This document shows, one piece after another, positions 1 to 10,865 of a stretch of DNA of 64,000 nucleotides. The notes beneath the pieces were generated by a model, which was not told the DNA's origin, ran no database searches, and saw nothing but the letters and a program-made list of their open reading frames with translations. The stretch spans positions 4,033,501 through 4,097,500 of the forward strand of contig NZ_CP061204.1 of NCBI RefSeq assembly GCF_014621775.1, written 5' to 3'. The DNA is from Stenotrophomonas sp. 169. Lineage in GTDB: Bacteria > Pseudomonadota > Gammaproteobacteria > Xanthomonadales > Xanthomonadaceae. The position numbers and the translations under genes were made by a program. Numbering within the stretch: position 1 is the first letter of the stretch; each line of letters starts with the position of its first letter.

Positions 1-89
1 GCGTCCGGAATTTCTTGCACGGCGCTCCGCTTCGTGGAAAATCCGCACTCTCTTTCAACGACGCGACTGCCGCCTGGGGCGGCTTGCCC

Positions 90-506
90 ATGCAACACCC
101 CTGCATGACCTGTGGTGCCTGCTGCACCCAATACCGCGTTGCCTTTCATTGGATGGAATCGGACGAAGTCACGCCCGGTGGCGTGCCGAACGCACTGACC
201 GAGGTGCTGGACCCGCATCGCCTGTGCATGCGCGGCACCCACAGCGCGCCGGTGCGCTGCGTCGCCCTGGATGCGCAGATCGGCGTGTATTCCCGTTGCA
301 CGATCCATCCCAACCGGCCCAGCGTGTGCCGCGAGGTGGATGCTTCGTGGGAATACGGCAAGCCCAGTGCGCAGTGCGAAAAGGCGCGCATCGCCTATGG
401 CCTGGACCCGCTGACGCCCGCCGATTGGCGCTGGCGCGATGCGCCCGGCAGCAATGACGACCATCCGGACGACAACGGCTCGCCACAGGCCCCGATCGCG
501 GCGTGA
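90..506 (+). CDS. YkgJ-family cysteine-cluster protein
   Basis: A small soluble protein of 138 residues that probably binds a zinc or iron ion through clustered cysteines. The N-terminus carries the family signature CMTCGACC (residues 5-12), and a second group follows with a Cys-Val-Ala-Leu stretch, a Ser-Arg-Cys, and a C-terminal Arg-Pro-x-x-Cys-Arg motif. I chose the ATG at 90 because the signature begins right behind it and a GGGGCGG stretch sits about 7 nt upstream; an in-frame ATG at 15 would add 25 residues with no family resemblance. It converges on oleB and ends just before a hairpin terminator. The exact biochemical role of this family is not established. Confidence 0.8.
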   Translation: MQHPCMTCGACCTQYRVAFHWMESDEVTPGGVPNALTEVLDPHRLCMRGTHSAPVRCVALDAQIGVYSRCTIHPNRPSVCREVDASWEYGKPSAQCEKARIAYGLDPLTPADWRWRDAPGSNDDHPDDNGSPQAPIAA

Positions 507-530
507 GCCGACGATTCACCGGCCCGGTCG

Positions 531-558
531 CGCCGAGCCCTGCTCGGCGGCCGTTTTT
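531..558 (+). terminator. Hairpin terminator built from a diverged GTAG repeat
   Basis: A perfect 8-bp stem CGCCGAGC/GCTCGGCG with a CCT loop (531-549) is followed by GCC G and TTTTT at 554-558, the form of a rho-independent terminator for the upstream cysteine-cluster gene. The stem and its left flank (GTCGCGCCGAGCC from 527) match the GTAG palindromes elsewhere in the window except for GTCG in place of GTAG, so the terminator looks derived from that repeat family. Confidence 0.7.
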
Positions 559-570
559 CCGCGTCCCCGC

Positions 571-1464
571 TCAGCTCAGCGGATGGGCATCCAGGAAGGC
601 GCGGATCGCCGGTACCAGTACTTCATGCTTGTCTTCCAGCACGTAGTGGCCTGCGTCGTTGAACGCATGCACCTCGGCCTGCGGCAGCGCCGCCTGGAAG
701 GTTTCCAGGAAATGATGATCGAACACGAAATCGCGCAGTCCCCATCCGATGAACGCCGGGCGGTCCGCGAAGGACGGCAGCGCCTTGCCGGAGCGCTCCA
801 GCAACGGCCACGCCTTGTCGGCCGGTGACAGCGGGATGTCCTGCATGAAGCGGATGGTGCTGATCCGGTTCGCCCAACTGTCATACGGGGCAACGTAAGC
901 GCGGCGGACATCGGCGGGCATCTTCCGCTCCACCCCCAGTCGCGAGGCGCCGGCCGAGAATGCATTGAAGGTGCGGATGATCCATTCCCCCACCTTCCAG
1001 TGCCGGCCCAGGCCGATCTGCCACGGCATCTTCTTCGCCGCCGGCATCGGGAAGGCGGCGGTATTCAACACCACCAGCCGCTTGACCTGCGCATGGTGGG
1101 ACAGCGCCCAGCCAAAGCCGATCATGCCGCCCCAGTCATGCACGGCCAGGGTGACCGGGCCGGTGATGCCCAGGTGCGCCAACAGCGCATCGAGGTCGTC
1201 CACGCGGCTCTGCAGGGTGTAGTCGTAGCGGTCATCGGCCGGCTTGTCGGACAGGCCCATGCCGATGTGATCCGGCACGATGCAGCGGTACCGGTCCGAC
1301 AGGCCGGCCACCAGCGTGCGCCAGTAATAGCTCCAGGACGGATTGCCATGGACCATCACGACCACCTCGCCATCGCGCGGGCCCTCGTCGATGTAGTTCA
1401 TCGACAGGCCGGGGCGGACGTCGAAACGGTGGGTCGTAACGGGATATCCCGGAAGATCGCGCAT
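571..1464 (-). CDS. oleB: OleB-type alpha/beta hydrolase (haloalkane dehalogenase-like)
   Basis: A 297-residue alpha/beta hydrolase. In the Ole pathway OleB decarboxylates the beta-lactone made by OleC to give a cis-olefin; the fold is that of haloalkane dehalogenases. The sequence shows the HGNPSWSYYWR oxyanion region, the nucleophile elbow VHDWGG with an aspartate nucleophile (D110) as in dehalogenases, and the catalytic histidine in NDAGHYVLED (H273). It lies 62 nt downstream of oleA on the same strand, which supports the Ole role over a true dehalogenase. The start is either the ATG at 1464, behind CAGGTG, or a GTG at 1473. oleC and oleD are not in the window; they may lie beyond the left edge. 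Confidence 0.82.
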   Translation of the reverse strand: MRDLPGYPVTTHRFDVRPGLSMNYIDEGPRDGEVVVMVHGNPSWSYYWRTLVAGLSDRYRCIVPDHIGMGLSDKPADDRYDYTLQSRVDDLDALLAHLGITGPVTLAVHDWGGMIGFGWALSHHAQVKRLVVLNTAAFPMPAAKKMPWQIGLGRHWKVGEWIIRTFNAFSAGASRLGVERKMPADVRRAYVAPYDSWANRISTIRFMQDIPLSPADKAWPLLERSGKALPSFADRPAFIGWGLRDFVFDHHFLETFQAALPQAEVHAFNDAGHYVLEDKHEVLVPAIRAFLDAHPLS

Positions 1465-1526
1465 GGGGTGCACCTGTGAAAAGGGCCGGATAGACCGGCC
1501 CTTGGAGTTTCATCGAACGGACCGGA

Positions 1527-2543
1527 TCACCAGACCACTTCAGCCATCGAGCAGTTCAGCCCCGAGCCGATGCCGAGCAGCGCGATGCGGTCGCCCTTCT
1601 TGAGCTTGCCCAACTGCTTCAGCTTGCTCAGCACGATCGGCACCGAGGCCGGGCCGATGTTGCCGTGCTCACCGAAGATGGTCATCACCTTCTTCGGGTC
1701 AATGCCGAAGTTCTTGATGAACGCAGCGGTATGCGGCTGGCTGACCTGGTGGATCACGAACTGGTCCAGCTCCTCCACCGCCCAGCCCAGCGCGATCTTC
1801 GCCGCAGCGAACGTCTTCTGCGCCAGCTTGATGCCCTCGATCAACAGCACGCGGGTGTCGGTGACCATGCGGTCCAGGTTACCCAGGCACAGCTGGTTCC
1901 ACTCGGTGGCCGAACGGGTGACGCCGCCCTTGTAGCGCGGGGCATCGGGTACCAGGTCCGAGCGCGCCATCACCATCGCCGCAGCACCCGAGCCGGTGGT
2001 CAGCGCCGCCAGCTCGTTGCGGAAATCTTCGGCAGTGACATCCGGCGCCGTCATGCGCTCCAACGTCTTTTCATACACCAGGTTCGCGGTTTCGCCGTCG
2101 ACAACCAGCGCGTATTTCAGCTCGCCGCGCTCGATCATGCGGGCGGCGATGTCCATGCCGTTGATGAAGGCCAGGCAGGCGTTGGCGACGTCGAAGGTCA
2201 CGCACTCCTCGCCCACGCCCAGGTTGCCGGACACGATGCTGGCTGTGGACGGTTCCAGGTAGTCGCGGCTGACCGAGGTGTTGATCACCAGGCCGACATC
2301 GGCCGGGCCGATGTTGGCGTCCTCCAGCGCCTTGCGGGCCGCCATGGTGGCCGCATCGGAGGCCAGCGTGCCGTCGTCCCACAGGCGGCGCGCATGGATG
2401 CCCGCCACATCCCCCAGCACGTCGGTACGGATACCGAGGCGGTCCAGGGTGGGCTGCAGGCGTTCGTTTATTTCCTTGGTCGTTAGCGTGTGGGGCGCGT
2501 CGACATGCGCCAGGCCGGCGATCGAGACATTCTTGAAGAGCAT
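1527..2543 (-). CDS. oleA: OleA, thiolase-family condensing enzyme for long-chain olefins
   Basis: A 338-residue FabH-like thiolase superfamily enzyme. OleA joins two fatty acyl-CoAs head to head to a beta-keto acid, the first step of long-chain olefin synthesis. Key residues align with Xanthomonas campestris OleA after a 20-residue offset: nucleophile C123 in NACLAF (C143), base E97 in DYLEPST (E117), H265 in VIHQVSQPH (H285) and N295 in GEHGNIGPAS (N315). The start ATG at 2543 gives a full-length protein. Upstream on the same strand there is a TATAGAAT-like -10 element at 2579-2586 without a clear -35 box. Ordinary condensing enzymes such as FabH lack the E97 feature, so the Ole assignment is strong. 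Confidence 0.92.
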   Translation of the reverse strand: MLFKNVSIAGLAHVDAPHTLTTKEINERLQPTLDRLGIRTDVLGDVAGIHARRLWDDGTLASDAATMAARKALEDANIGPADVGLVINTSVSRDYLEPSTASIVSGNLGVGEECVTFDVANACLAFINGMDIAARMIERGELKYALVVDGETANLVYEKTLERMTAPDVTAEDFRNELAALTTGSGAAAMVMARSDLVPDAPRYKGGVTRSATEWNQLCLGNLDRMVTDTRVLLIEGIKLAQKTFAAAKIALGWAVEELDQFVIHQVSQPHTAAFIKNFGIDPKKVMTIFGEHGNIGPASVPIVLSKLKQLGKLKKGDRIALLGIGSGLNCSMAEVVW

Positions 2544-2641
2544 CGAGTTAGCGCCAAGGCTCAGGCAAAGGGGGCGTCATTCTATAACCCTCTTGGCCTG
2601 TCCGCACCTTTACGGGTTCAGCTTGGTCCGCGAGGGGATTT

Positions 2642-2959
2642 TCAGCGCGGCGGGCACTGGTAGGCCGCGAAGCGCTGGCTGCCGTCCGCAGGGGGGGCCG
2701 AGGCCTGCAGCGCATTGGCTCCGGCACTCGGCGCTTCGTTGCGCGCCAGCGTTTCCAGCTCTTCCTGCACCCGCAAGGGGTTGCGGTTGTAGAAGCCGAC
2801 CTTGTTCTTCACGGTGACCGCCACCTCGCCCTTGTTCACGCAGCCCGCGGGGACCGCGCCTGCAGGCAGCACCCGGACGCTGGTTCCGGCAGGCTCGATC
2901 GGCACCCAGGTGCAGGCAGTGGTGGCGAGCAACAGGGCGGAGATCAGCAGGATGCGCAT
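2642..2959 (-). CDS. DUF4156-type lipoprotein
   Basis: A 105-residue predicted lipoprotein. The N-terminus MRILLISALLLATTAC has a lipobox ending at C16, so the mature protein should be anchored in the outer membrane. Downstream the pattern of a conserved Cys (VPAGCVNKGEV), a Lys-rich strand and a C-terminal Cys fits DUF4156 proteins, whose function is unknown. An in-frame ATG 87 nt further upstream would bury the signal peptide and was not used. The gene stands alone between oleA and the halovibrin-like gene. Confidence 0.75.
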   Translation of the reverse strand: MRILLISALLLATTACTWVPIEPAGTSVRVLPAGAVPAGCVNKGEVAVTVKNKVGFYNRNPLRVQEELETLARNEAPSAGANALQASAPPADGSQRFAAYQCPPR

Positions 2960-3042
2960 GGGGTCTACCAGAGAAGGTTTCCCTGATTGTGCCTGAACCT
3001 GCTGAACGTGGGATGGCAGAGACCGACCGTGTCCGTCCAGCG

Positions 3043-4398
3043 TCAACGTGCGCGATGAGCCAGCTCCCGCACCTGCAGGTTGTCCAGCACCAACGCGGTG
3101 TCGTCTTTCTTCTTGCCGATGACCAGCACAAGCGCTTCAGGCCCTTCAAGGGTGAACTCCATGGTCCCGTAGCCCATCTCTCCCGTTTCCTGCTCAAACA
3201 GCATGACCTGCTCGTCGGAGATCAGTTTCTGCAGGAAGCAGGGGCGGTTACAGCCCCACGAGAAGGCCACCCGACGGTGCCCCGCGCCTTCAAGGGCAAT
3301 GCTGACGCTCGAATCCACGCTGAGATGCCTGCCCGAGATCAGCCCGCCGCTGGCAGGATGCGGGCGGTCGCTGACGGCGGCGTGATCACCGCTGAGCTCG
3401 AACTGGAAGCCCCCCGCCGTAACTCGCGTGTGTTGCCCCACCGGTACCTCTTCGAAATCGACTGACCCCCGCTGCGCCGGCTGCCCGACGGCCTGGTCAT
3501 GGACATCGTAGGAAAATGACATCCGCTCCTGCTTGCTGGCTGGAAAAGCGAGCTGAACGATGGGTATCACCCGGCCGTGGCGCTGGAAATACTGGATCTG
3601 ATCATGCTGGGCTTTGACCAGCGCCTCGCGCACTCCCTGCACGCGGAAAAACGAGTGCAGCGGGAGCCGACCGCCACTGCCTTTCGGCCAGGCCGATACA
3701 AGAACTTCATTGTTGATGGACCAGCGCGCATCGGGCAGCCCCTGGTGTGCCTCGGCCGCCAGCTTGAACCATCGCGCCGAGTCCTCGGCACGGCCATGAC
3801 GAAGATCCCAGCCACACACCTGGTATTCCTTGGCGCCGGCATATCGGTCCAGCCACTGCGTGGCGGTGGTGACGCCCAGCCTCTGGCACGTGTCGGTGGA
3901 GTGCTCATGTGCCGCCATGGGGCCACACCCCTGAAGGGTTGGGCGACTGTTCGTGTTGGCGGTGATGGGGAAACTGCACAGTATCTGCAGCGTGCCAAGC
4001 TGGCCGCGCGGGACTTCATGGTTCGGATAGAGAATGAATCCGTTCTGCCTGCCATACGGACGGCCAAACCCATCATCCTGGCGCAGCCAGGAAAAGGCGA
4101 TGCTGCCCTTGGCGGTCTGCTGGTCACTGGGCTCCCACGGCTGGAAGCCTGCTGCGGTCCGGGTAGCGCGCAGCAGGATGCCGCTGCATCGATAGGCAGG
4201 CATCCCAGCACCGCCGCAGTCATCCACCGTATCGCCGTACCAGCGTTGCAGATCCGCCACCGCGGTGCTGTGGCGGACGGACGATGGCAACGCAGGCGCT
4301 GCGGCCAGCGCGATGCAGGTCGACATCGACGCATGGACCGCCAGCAGGAAACCCGCAGCGGTCCGGCACCGGGATGAACAACGCGCGGCACGTTCCAT
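3043..4398 (-). CDS. Secreted halovibrin-like protein
   Basis: About 451 residues with a Sec signal peptide (hydrophobic core AAGFLLAVHA, alanine-rich cleavage region near residue 35). The mature N-terminal half shows the pattern I know from halovibrins (HvnA/B/C): WYGDTVDDCGGAGMPAYRCSG, LLRAT, a SFSWLRxDDGFG-like block, then FILYPN and CSFPITA. Vibrio halovibrins were reported as secreted ADP-ribosyl/NAD-active enzymes; the activity here is inferred. The C-terminal ~150 residues look like a separate beta-rich domain with a Cys pair near GCNRPCF and could bind a ligand. The ATG at 4398 has GAGAGG 9 nt upstream; an ATG at 4407 is also possible but directly abuts that site. A GspE-like ATPase lies about 48 kb to the right, so type II export is possible. 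Confidence 0.65.
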   Translation of the reverse strand: MERAARCSSRCRTAAGFLLAVHASMSTCIALAAAPALPSSVRHSTAVADLQRWYGDTVDDCGGAGMPAYRCSGILLRATRTAAGFQPWEPSDQQTAKGSIAFSWLRQDDGFGRPYGRQNGFILYPNHEVPRGQLGTLQILCSFPITANTNSRPTLQGCGPMAAHEHSTDTCQRLGVTTATQWLDRYAGAKEYQVCGWDLRHGRAEDSARWFKLAAEAHQGLPDARWSINNEVLVSAWPKGSGGRLPLHSFFRVQGVREALVKAQHDQIQYFQRHGRVIPIVQLAFPASKQERMSFSYDVHDQAVGQPAQRGSVDFEEVPVGQHTRVTAGGFQFELSGDHAAVSDRPHPASGGLISGRHLSVDSSVSIALEGAGHRRVAFSWGCNRPCFLQKLISDEQVMLFEQETGEMGYGTMEFTLEGPEALVLVIGKKKDDTALVLDNLQVRELAHRAR

Positions 4399-4597
4399 GA
4401 TGGACATCCTCTCTTGCTCACGATTGGGTGCAGGAGCCGCATTCCAGCATCCGTTGCGTTGGATGACTGAGCGATCGGTCAGAGAAGCAATCGGTCGTCC
4501 AGAAGTCCGACACGAGAAGGCGGCATTCCCAACGGCGGAAAGCAGAAGGGCCACGGATTTCGCCGCGGCCCTTCTGCTCACGCTATGTCGATCACCG

Positions 4598-6253
4598 TTA
4601 TTTGGTGATATCCACGTTCTTCGTATCGCGCAGGAACAGGCCACCGATGACGACCGTCATCAACGCGATGGCGATCGGATACCACAAGCCGTAGTAGAGG
4701 TTGCCCGTGCCGGCCACCAGCGCGAAGGAGATCGCCGGCAGGAAGCCGCCGAACCAGCCATTGCCGATGTGGTACGGCAGCGACATCGAGGTGTAGCGGA
4801 TGCGGGTGGGGAACAGTTCCACCAGGTAGGCGGCGATCGGGCCGTACACCATGGTCACGTACAGCACCAATATCCACAGCATGAAGATCGTGCCGGGGAT
4901 GTTGATGCGCGCATTGTCCGCCTTGGCCGGGTAACCGGCTTCGACCAGCGCGGCCTTCAGCTCGGTACCGAACGCATCGCCCTTGGCCTTGCCCTCGTCC
5001 TTGGCCAGGCCGGCGGACTCGTAGGAACTTACCTTCGCCGTGCCGACGTTGACCACCGCCAGCGAGCCCGCCGGTGCCGGCTGCACGTCATACGGCACAC
5101 CGGCCTTGGTCAGCGCGGCCGTTGCCACGTCGCACGAGCTGGTGAACTTGCGCAGGCCCACCGGATCGAACTGGAACGAGCAGGTGTTCGGATCGGCCAC
5201 GACCAGCGCCGGCGAGTTGGTGCGTGCTTCTTCAATGGCCGGATTGGCGAAGTGGGTCAGGCCCTTGAACACCGGGATATAGGTGATGGCGGCCAGCAGG
5301 CAGCCGGTCAGGATGATCCACTTGCGGCCGATGCGATCGGACAGCCAGCCGAAGAAGATGAAGAACGGCACGCCCAGCGCCAGCGCGGCAGCGATCAACA
5401 GGTACGAGGTGGTCGGATCGACCTTCAGCATGCTGCTGAGGAAGAACAGCGCGTAGAACTGCCCGCCGTACCACACCACGGCCTGGCCGGCGGCAGCACC
5501 CAGCAGCACCAGCAGCATCAGCTTCAGGTTGCCGTCTTTCAGGCTGTCGCGGAATGGCGTCTTGGAGCCCTTGCCTTCGGCCTTCATCTGCTGGAACAGC
5601 GGCGACTCACTCAGTTGCAGGCGGATCCACACCGAAATGCCCAGCAGGACGATCGACACCAGGAACGGGATGCGCCAGCCCCAGTCTTCGAACGCCTCGT
5701 TGCCCAGGAAATAGCGGCAGGCAAGGATGATCAGCAGCGACATGAACAGGCCCAGCGTCGCGGTGCACTGGATGAAGCTGGTGTACAGGCCGCGCTTGTC
5801 CGCCGGTGCATGCTCGGCCACGTAGGTCGCCGCGCCACCGTACTCGCCGCCCATTGCCAGGCCCTGCGCCAGACGCAGGATGATCAGGATCACCGGTGCG
5901 GCAAAGCCGATGGAGGCGTAGTTGGGCAGCACACCGACCAGGAAGGTCGAGATGCCCATGATCAGGATCGTGACCAGGAAGGTGTACTTGCGGCCGATGC
6001 GGTCACCGAGGCTGCCGAAGAAGGCCGCACCGAACGGACGCACGAAGAAGCCCGCCGCGAAGGCAAGCAGGGCGAAGATCATGCCCGTGGTTTCATTGAC
6101 ACCGCTGAAGAACTGCTTGGCGATGATGGCGGCGAGTGAGCCGTACAGGAAAAAGTCGTACCACTCGAACACCGTGCCGAGGCTCGATGCAAAGATGACT
6201 TTCTTGTGGCCGTGCGTCAGTGACACAGGCGCGGTACCAGGTGTTGTCGACAT
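4598..6253 (-). CDS. MHS-type MFS transporter with large periplasmic insert
   Basis: A 551-residue inner-membrane symporter of the metabolite:H+ symporter (ProP/KgtP-like) branch of the major facilitator superfamily. It has the FEWYDFFLYG motif in TM1, GSLGDRIGRKY in the 2-3 loop, RLAQGLAMGGEYGG in TM4 and a second copy GWLSDRIGRKW in the 8-9 loop. Between TM9 and TM10, roughly residues 335-445, there is a hydrophilic insert of about 110 residues with two cysteines; by topology it faces the periplasm. The gene lies 58 nt downstream of the DcaP-like porin on the same strand, and both diverge from acs, so a substrate such as acetate, propionate or another small acid is plausible but inferred. 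Confidence 0.85.
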   Translation of the reverse strand: MSTTPGTAPVSLTHGHKKVIFASSLGTVFEWYDFFLYGSLAAIIAKQFFSGVNETTGMIFALLAFAAGFFVRPFGAAFFGSLGDRIGRKYTFLVTILIMGISTFLVGVLPNYASIGFAAPVILIILRLAQGLAMGGEYGGAATYVAEHAPADKRGLYTSFIQCTATLGLFMSLLIILACRYFLGNEAFEDWGWRIPFLVSIVLLGISVWIRLQLSESPLFQQMKAEGKGSKTPFRDSLKDGNLKLMLLVLLGAAAGQAVVWYGGQFYALFFLSSMLKVDPTTSYLLIAAALALGVPFFIFFGWLSDRIGRKWIILTGCLLAAITYIPVFKGLTHFANPAIEEARTNSPALVVADPNTCSFQFDPVGLRKFTSSCDVATAALTKAGVPYDVQPAPAGSLAVVNVGTAKVSSYESAGLAKDEGKAKGDAFGTELKAALVEAGYPAKADNARINIPGTIFMLWILVLYVTMVYGPIAAYLVELFPTRIRYTSMSLPYHIGNGWFGGFLPAISFALVAGTGNLYYGLWYPIAIALMTVVIGGLFLRDTKNVDITK

Positions 6254-6311
6254 GAGACGCTTCCCCTCCGAAGCAGGATGACTGTGGTGCCGGCGTCAGC
6301 CGGCACCCGCG

Positions 6312-7733
6312 TTAGAAACTGTATTTGGTGGTGAACTGCACGCGGTTGATGTCGCCCTTGCGACCATCTTCGATCTCGCGCACGCCGTACATGTACTCCG
6401 CACCGATATCGACCTTGGGCATCGGCGTGTAGAACACGTTGCCGCGGATGCTCTGCACGCTCTTGGTGACCAGTGGGCCGAGCGTGCCGTCGTTGTCATA
6501 GTCGCTGCGCGCATAGATCAAGTTGGTGCGCAGCTTCGGGGTGAAGGCATGGCGCCAGCCGACATAGCCAGCCAATACGCCCGTCGTCGCCAACTCGTCG
6601 CGGGCGACGTCGTAAGCGGTATCGGCGGTGATGCCCAGGCCGATGTAACGCGAAATGCCCTCGCCCCCGGTCAGCTGGTAGTGCAGCGTATCGGTGTCGG
6701 CCATCACCCACTTGCCGCCCAGGGTCAGGCCGCCGGCGATCTTGTCCGCGTCCGCACCGGTGGTCTGGTTGTCCACCTTCAACTGGCGCACCAGGCCGGC
6801 CACGCCGAAGGTACCCCAGTCACCCTTCCAGCCGTAGCGCACGGTCAGGTCGGGCAGGCTGCCGCGATCAGAGTTGGCACTGGCGTTGGTCCACGCCCCG
6901 GTGACCGGATTGCGCACGCCGGTGAGCGTGGTCGTCTCCGGATTTTCCAGTGCCACGCTCAAGCCGCCGGTGGTATAGCGGATCTGTGCCTGGCGGACGA
7001 ACACCACACCGTCGGTCGGACCGACGAAGTCGGCGGCCTCGGGAATCGAGGCGGCATCCATGAAGTTGGTCCAGGTCTGGCCTGCGGTCCACTTGTTCCA
7101 GTACATGTACGCGTGGCGCAGGGTCACGCCGTAGGTATTGGTGGCCGTCTGGTTGCCCAGCGAATTGCCGAAGAAATCCATCTCGAAGAACGCGCCGGCC
7201 TTGTCACCGGACGCGCTGACGTTGTCGATGCCCAGGTTGAAGCGCGAGAACTTGGCGTGGGCATTGAAATCCACGTCCGAACGCTCGCCGCTGCCGCCCG
7301 CACCGGCCACCGGGGTCTGGCCCGGCAGGTACAGCGCACGGCCGGTGGCATCGTCGGCCAGTTGGCCATCACCGGTCTGGGTGGCCATGAAATCAGCCTT
7401 GATGAAGCCACCGATCTTGACCGTGGTGCCCGGTGCCGCGCCAGGGGTGATGGTAGTGACCTGGATCGGCTGTTTGCCTGCCGGCACGACCGGCTTCTGC
7501 TCGGCCTGCACCGTCCTTACCTCGGTGACGGCCTGCTGGGTCTGGCTGAGCTGGGTCTGCTGCTGTTGCTGCGATGACAGCAGCAACTGCACCTGGCGCT
7601 CGAGCTCGCCCACGCGTGCTTCCAGTGCTTTCTCTCTCGCGGTTTCCGCGAACGCCATGCCCGGTGCCGCCAGCGCAACCAGCATGCAGGCAGCCAACGG
7701 CTTGCGCAGCGTCTTCAACGTACGGTGATTCAT
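6312..7733 (-). CDS. DcaP-like trimeric outer-membrane porin
   Basis: A 473-residue outer-membrane protein. It has a signal peptide (ACMLVALAAPGMAFAE), then a Gln-rich coiled coil at about residues 30-70 that would trimerise in the periplasm, then a beta-barrel that starts near KIGGFIKADFMAT and ends in a C-terminal phenylalanine (TTKYSF), the usual BAM signal. This layout fits DcaP-family porins, which pass dicarboxylates and other negatively charged small molecules. Start at 7733 because GGGAGAGAGGG precedes that ATG by 4 nt. Its position with the MFS transporter and opposite acs suggests that it supplies carboxylates to the same pathway. Confidence 0.82.
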   Translation of the reverse strand: MNHRTLKTLRKPLAACMLVALAAPGMAFAETAREKALEARVGELERQVQLLLSSQQQQQTQLSQTQQAVTEVRTVQAEQKPVVPAGKQPIQVTTITPGAAPGTTVKIGGFIKADFMATQTGDGQLADDATGRALYLPGQTPVAGAGGSGERSDVDFNAHAKFSRFNLGIDNVSASGDKAGAFFEMDFFGNSLGNQTATNTYGVTLRHAYMYWNKWTAGQTWTNFMDAASIPEAADFVGPTDGVVFVRQAQIRYTTGGLSVALENPETTTLTGVRNPVTGAWTNASANSDRGSLPDLTVRYGWKGDWGTFGVAGLVRQLKVDNQTTGADADKIAGGLTLGGKWVMADTDTLHYQLTGGEGISRYIGLGITADTAYDVARDELATTGVLAGYVGWRHAFTPKLRTNLIYARSDYDNDGTLGPLVTKSVQSIRGNVFYTPMPKVDIGAEYMYGVREIEDGRKGDINRVQFTTKYSF

Positions 7734-7794
7734 GTTGCCCTCTCTCCCAAGTGGCAAATCGAAAGACGCGCGTGGGGCACGGTCGAAGCCGAGG

Positions 7795-7813
7795 GTGCGT
7801 CCGCTTGACGCAC
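7795..7813. promoter_or_regulatory. Inverted repeat between porin and acs
   Basis: A perfect 7-bp inverted repeat, GTGCGTC - 5 nt - GACGCAC, lies 61 nt upstream of the porin start in the divergent porin/acs intergenic region. A second palindrome GACCATGGTC sits at 7899-7908. Either could be an operator, for example for the CrbR-like regulator encoded next to acs, but I know of no matching consensus. Confidence 0.35.
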
Positions 7814-7962
7814 CGCCGCTATTGGCCATTAGTCGTACCTGCCCGATGACGGCCGTCCCCGGAGCAGCCCAGTGCACCCTTGCCGGCCTGCAGGTTTCGA
7901 CCATGGTCTAAGGGGTACGGTGTCGCGGCTGGGGATGGATGGGGCAAACTGGGTGTCAACGG

Positions 7963-7991
7963 TTGCCGCGCATGCTGCAACTGCACATAAA
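7963..7991 (+). promoter_or_regulatory. Sigma70-like promoter of acs
   Basis: A -35 box TTGCCG (7963-7968) and a -10 box CATAAA (7986-7991) are separated by 17 bp, ending 24 nt upstream of the acs start codon. The boxes deviate from consensus, as expected for an activated promoter. Confidence 0.45.
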
Positions 7992-8015
7992 AGTCCACGT
8001 GCAAGTGAGGGTGCC

Positions 8016-9959
<1,944 letters not shown>

Positions 9960-10042
9960 CGGCCAGCGGGGGGCAGCTCGGTTTCGCTGCACGACACGGA
10001 TCTGCCTCCTTCCGCCCTCCTGATTTTCCCTAAGCTGACGCC

Positions 10043-10708
10043 ATGACCACCCTTTTGATTGCCGATGACCATCCGCTGTTCCGCGAAGCACTGCGCGGCG
10101 CCGTGCAGCGTGTCATTCCCGGCGTACAACTGTTCGAGGCCGACAGCGTGGAAGCCCTGTATGCCTTGGCCGACCAGCACAACGATGCCGACCTGGTCCT
10201 GATGGACCTCAACATGCCCGGCGCGCAGGGTTTCAACGCGCTGGTGCATATGCGGTCACTGCACCCGCACCTGCCCGTGGTGGTGGTGTCGGCACGAGAG
10301 GAACCCACCGTGATGCGGCGCGCACTGGACCACGGCGCATTCGGTTTCATTCCCAAATCCGCAGATTCGGACACCATCGGCCATGCGCTGGGGATGATCC
10401 TGGACGGCGAAACCTGGGCGCCGCCGGAAGCGCATAACGTGCCGCCCACCGGACGCGAAGAGCGCGAAGTCGGCCAGCGCCTGCGCGAGCTGACCCCTCA
10501 GCAGTTCCGCGTGCTGCAGATGTTGGGAGCCGGACGGCTGAACAAGCAGATCGCCTATGACCTCACGGTCTCTGAAGCCACGATCAAGGCGCATGTCACC
10601 GCCATCCTGCGCAAGCTGGGCGTCACCAACCGGACCCAGGCGGTGTTGATGGCAGGCAAGCTGGCCATCGATGACCAGCAGATCGTGTTGCCGCCGGAAG
10701 AAGAGTGA
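10043..10708 (+). CDS. CrbR-like NarL/LuxR-family response regulator
   Basis: A 221-residue response regulator. The receiver domain (1-125) has acidic residues D8 and D9, the phospho-acceptor D55 in [10 protein letters not shown], and the conserved threonine/lysine region (FIPKSA). A LuxR/NarL helix-turn-helix occupies about residues 150-212 ([22 protein letters not shown]). Its place right after acs, with a symporter-fused hybrid kinase nearby, matches the CrbS/CrbR (MxtR/ErdR) system, which switches on acs when acetate is used in Vibrio, Shewanella and Pseudomonas. The assignment rests on family plus context. Confidence 0.82.
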   Translation: MTTLLIADDHPLFREALRGAVQRVIPGVQLFEADSVEALYALADQHNDADLVLMDLNMPGAQGFNALVHMRSLHPHLPVVVVSAREEPTVMRRALDHGAFGFIPKSADSDTIGHALGMILDGETWAPPEAHNVPPTGREEREVGQRLRELTPQQFRVLQMLGAGRLNKQIAYDLTVSEATIKAHVTAILRKLGVTNRTQAVLMAGKLAIDDQQIVLPPEEE

Positions 10709-10730
10709 GCGGTTGAGGAGCGGCCGCTGC

Positions 10731-10756
10731 GCTCGCCGAGCGTGGCTCGGCGCTAC
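10731..10756 (-). repeat. GTAG (SMAG-type) palindromic repeat
   Basis: Read on the minus strand, a GTAG head followed by the hairpin GCCGAGC-CAC-GCTCGGC, the hallmark of the REP-like SMAG elements of Stenotrophomonas. It lies between the response regulator and the mntP leader. The same core recurs at 55744-55806 and 60269-60294. Confidence 0.8.
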
Positions 10757-10865
10757 CGTGATGCCGCGTCCCGCTGCGCAATATAGCCGCAGCTATGAAA
10801 CCCAGCTTTACCTGCGCAATCACCCACTGACGCCTACTGCTGCAGCACCAGTGCTAAGCTTCGCG

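Noticed and set aside
571-1464. True haloalkane dehalogenase
   Set aside because: The fold and Asp nucleophile fit, but the gene follows oleA directly, so OleB is the better call.
4265-6139. Open frame of about 620 codons on the plus strand opposite the MFS transporter
   Set aside because: Composition (Gln/Arg/His-rich, no domains) marks it as an antisense shadow of a well-supported transporter.
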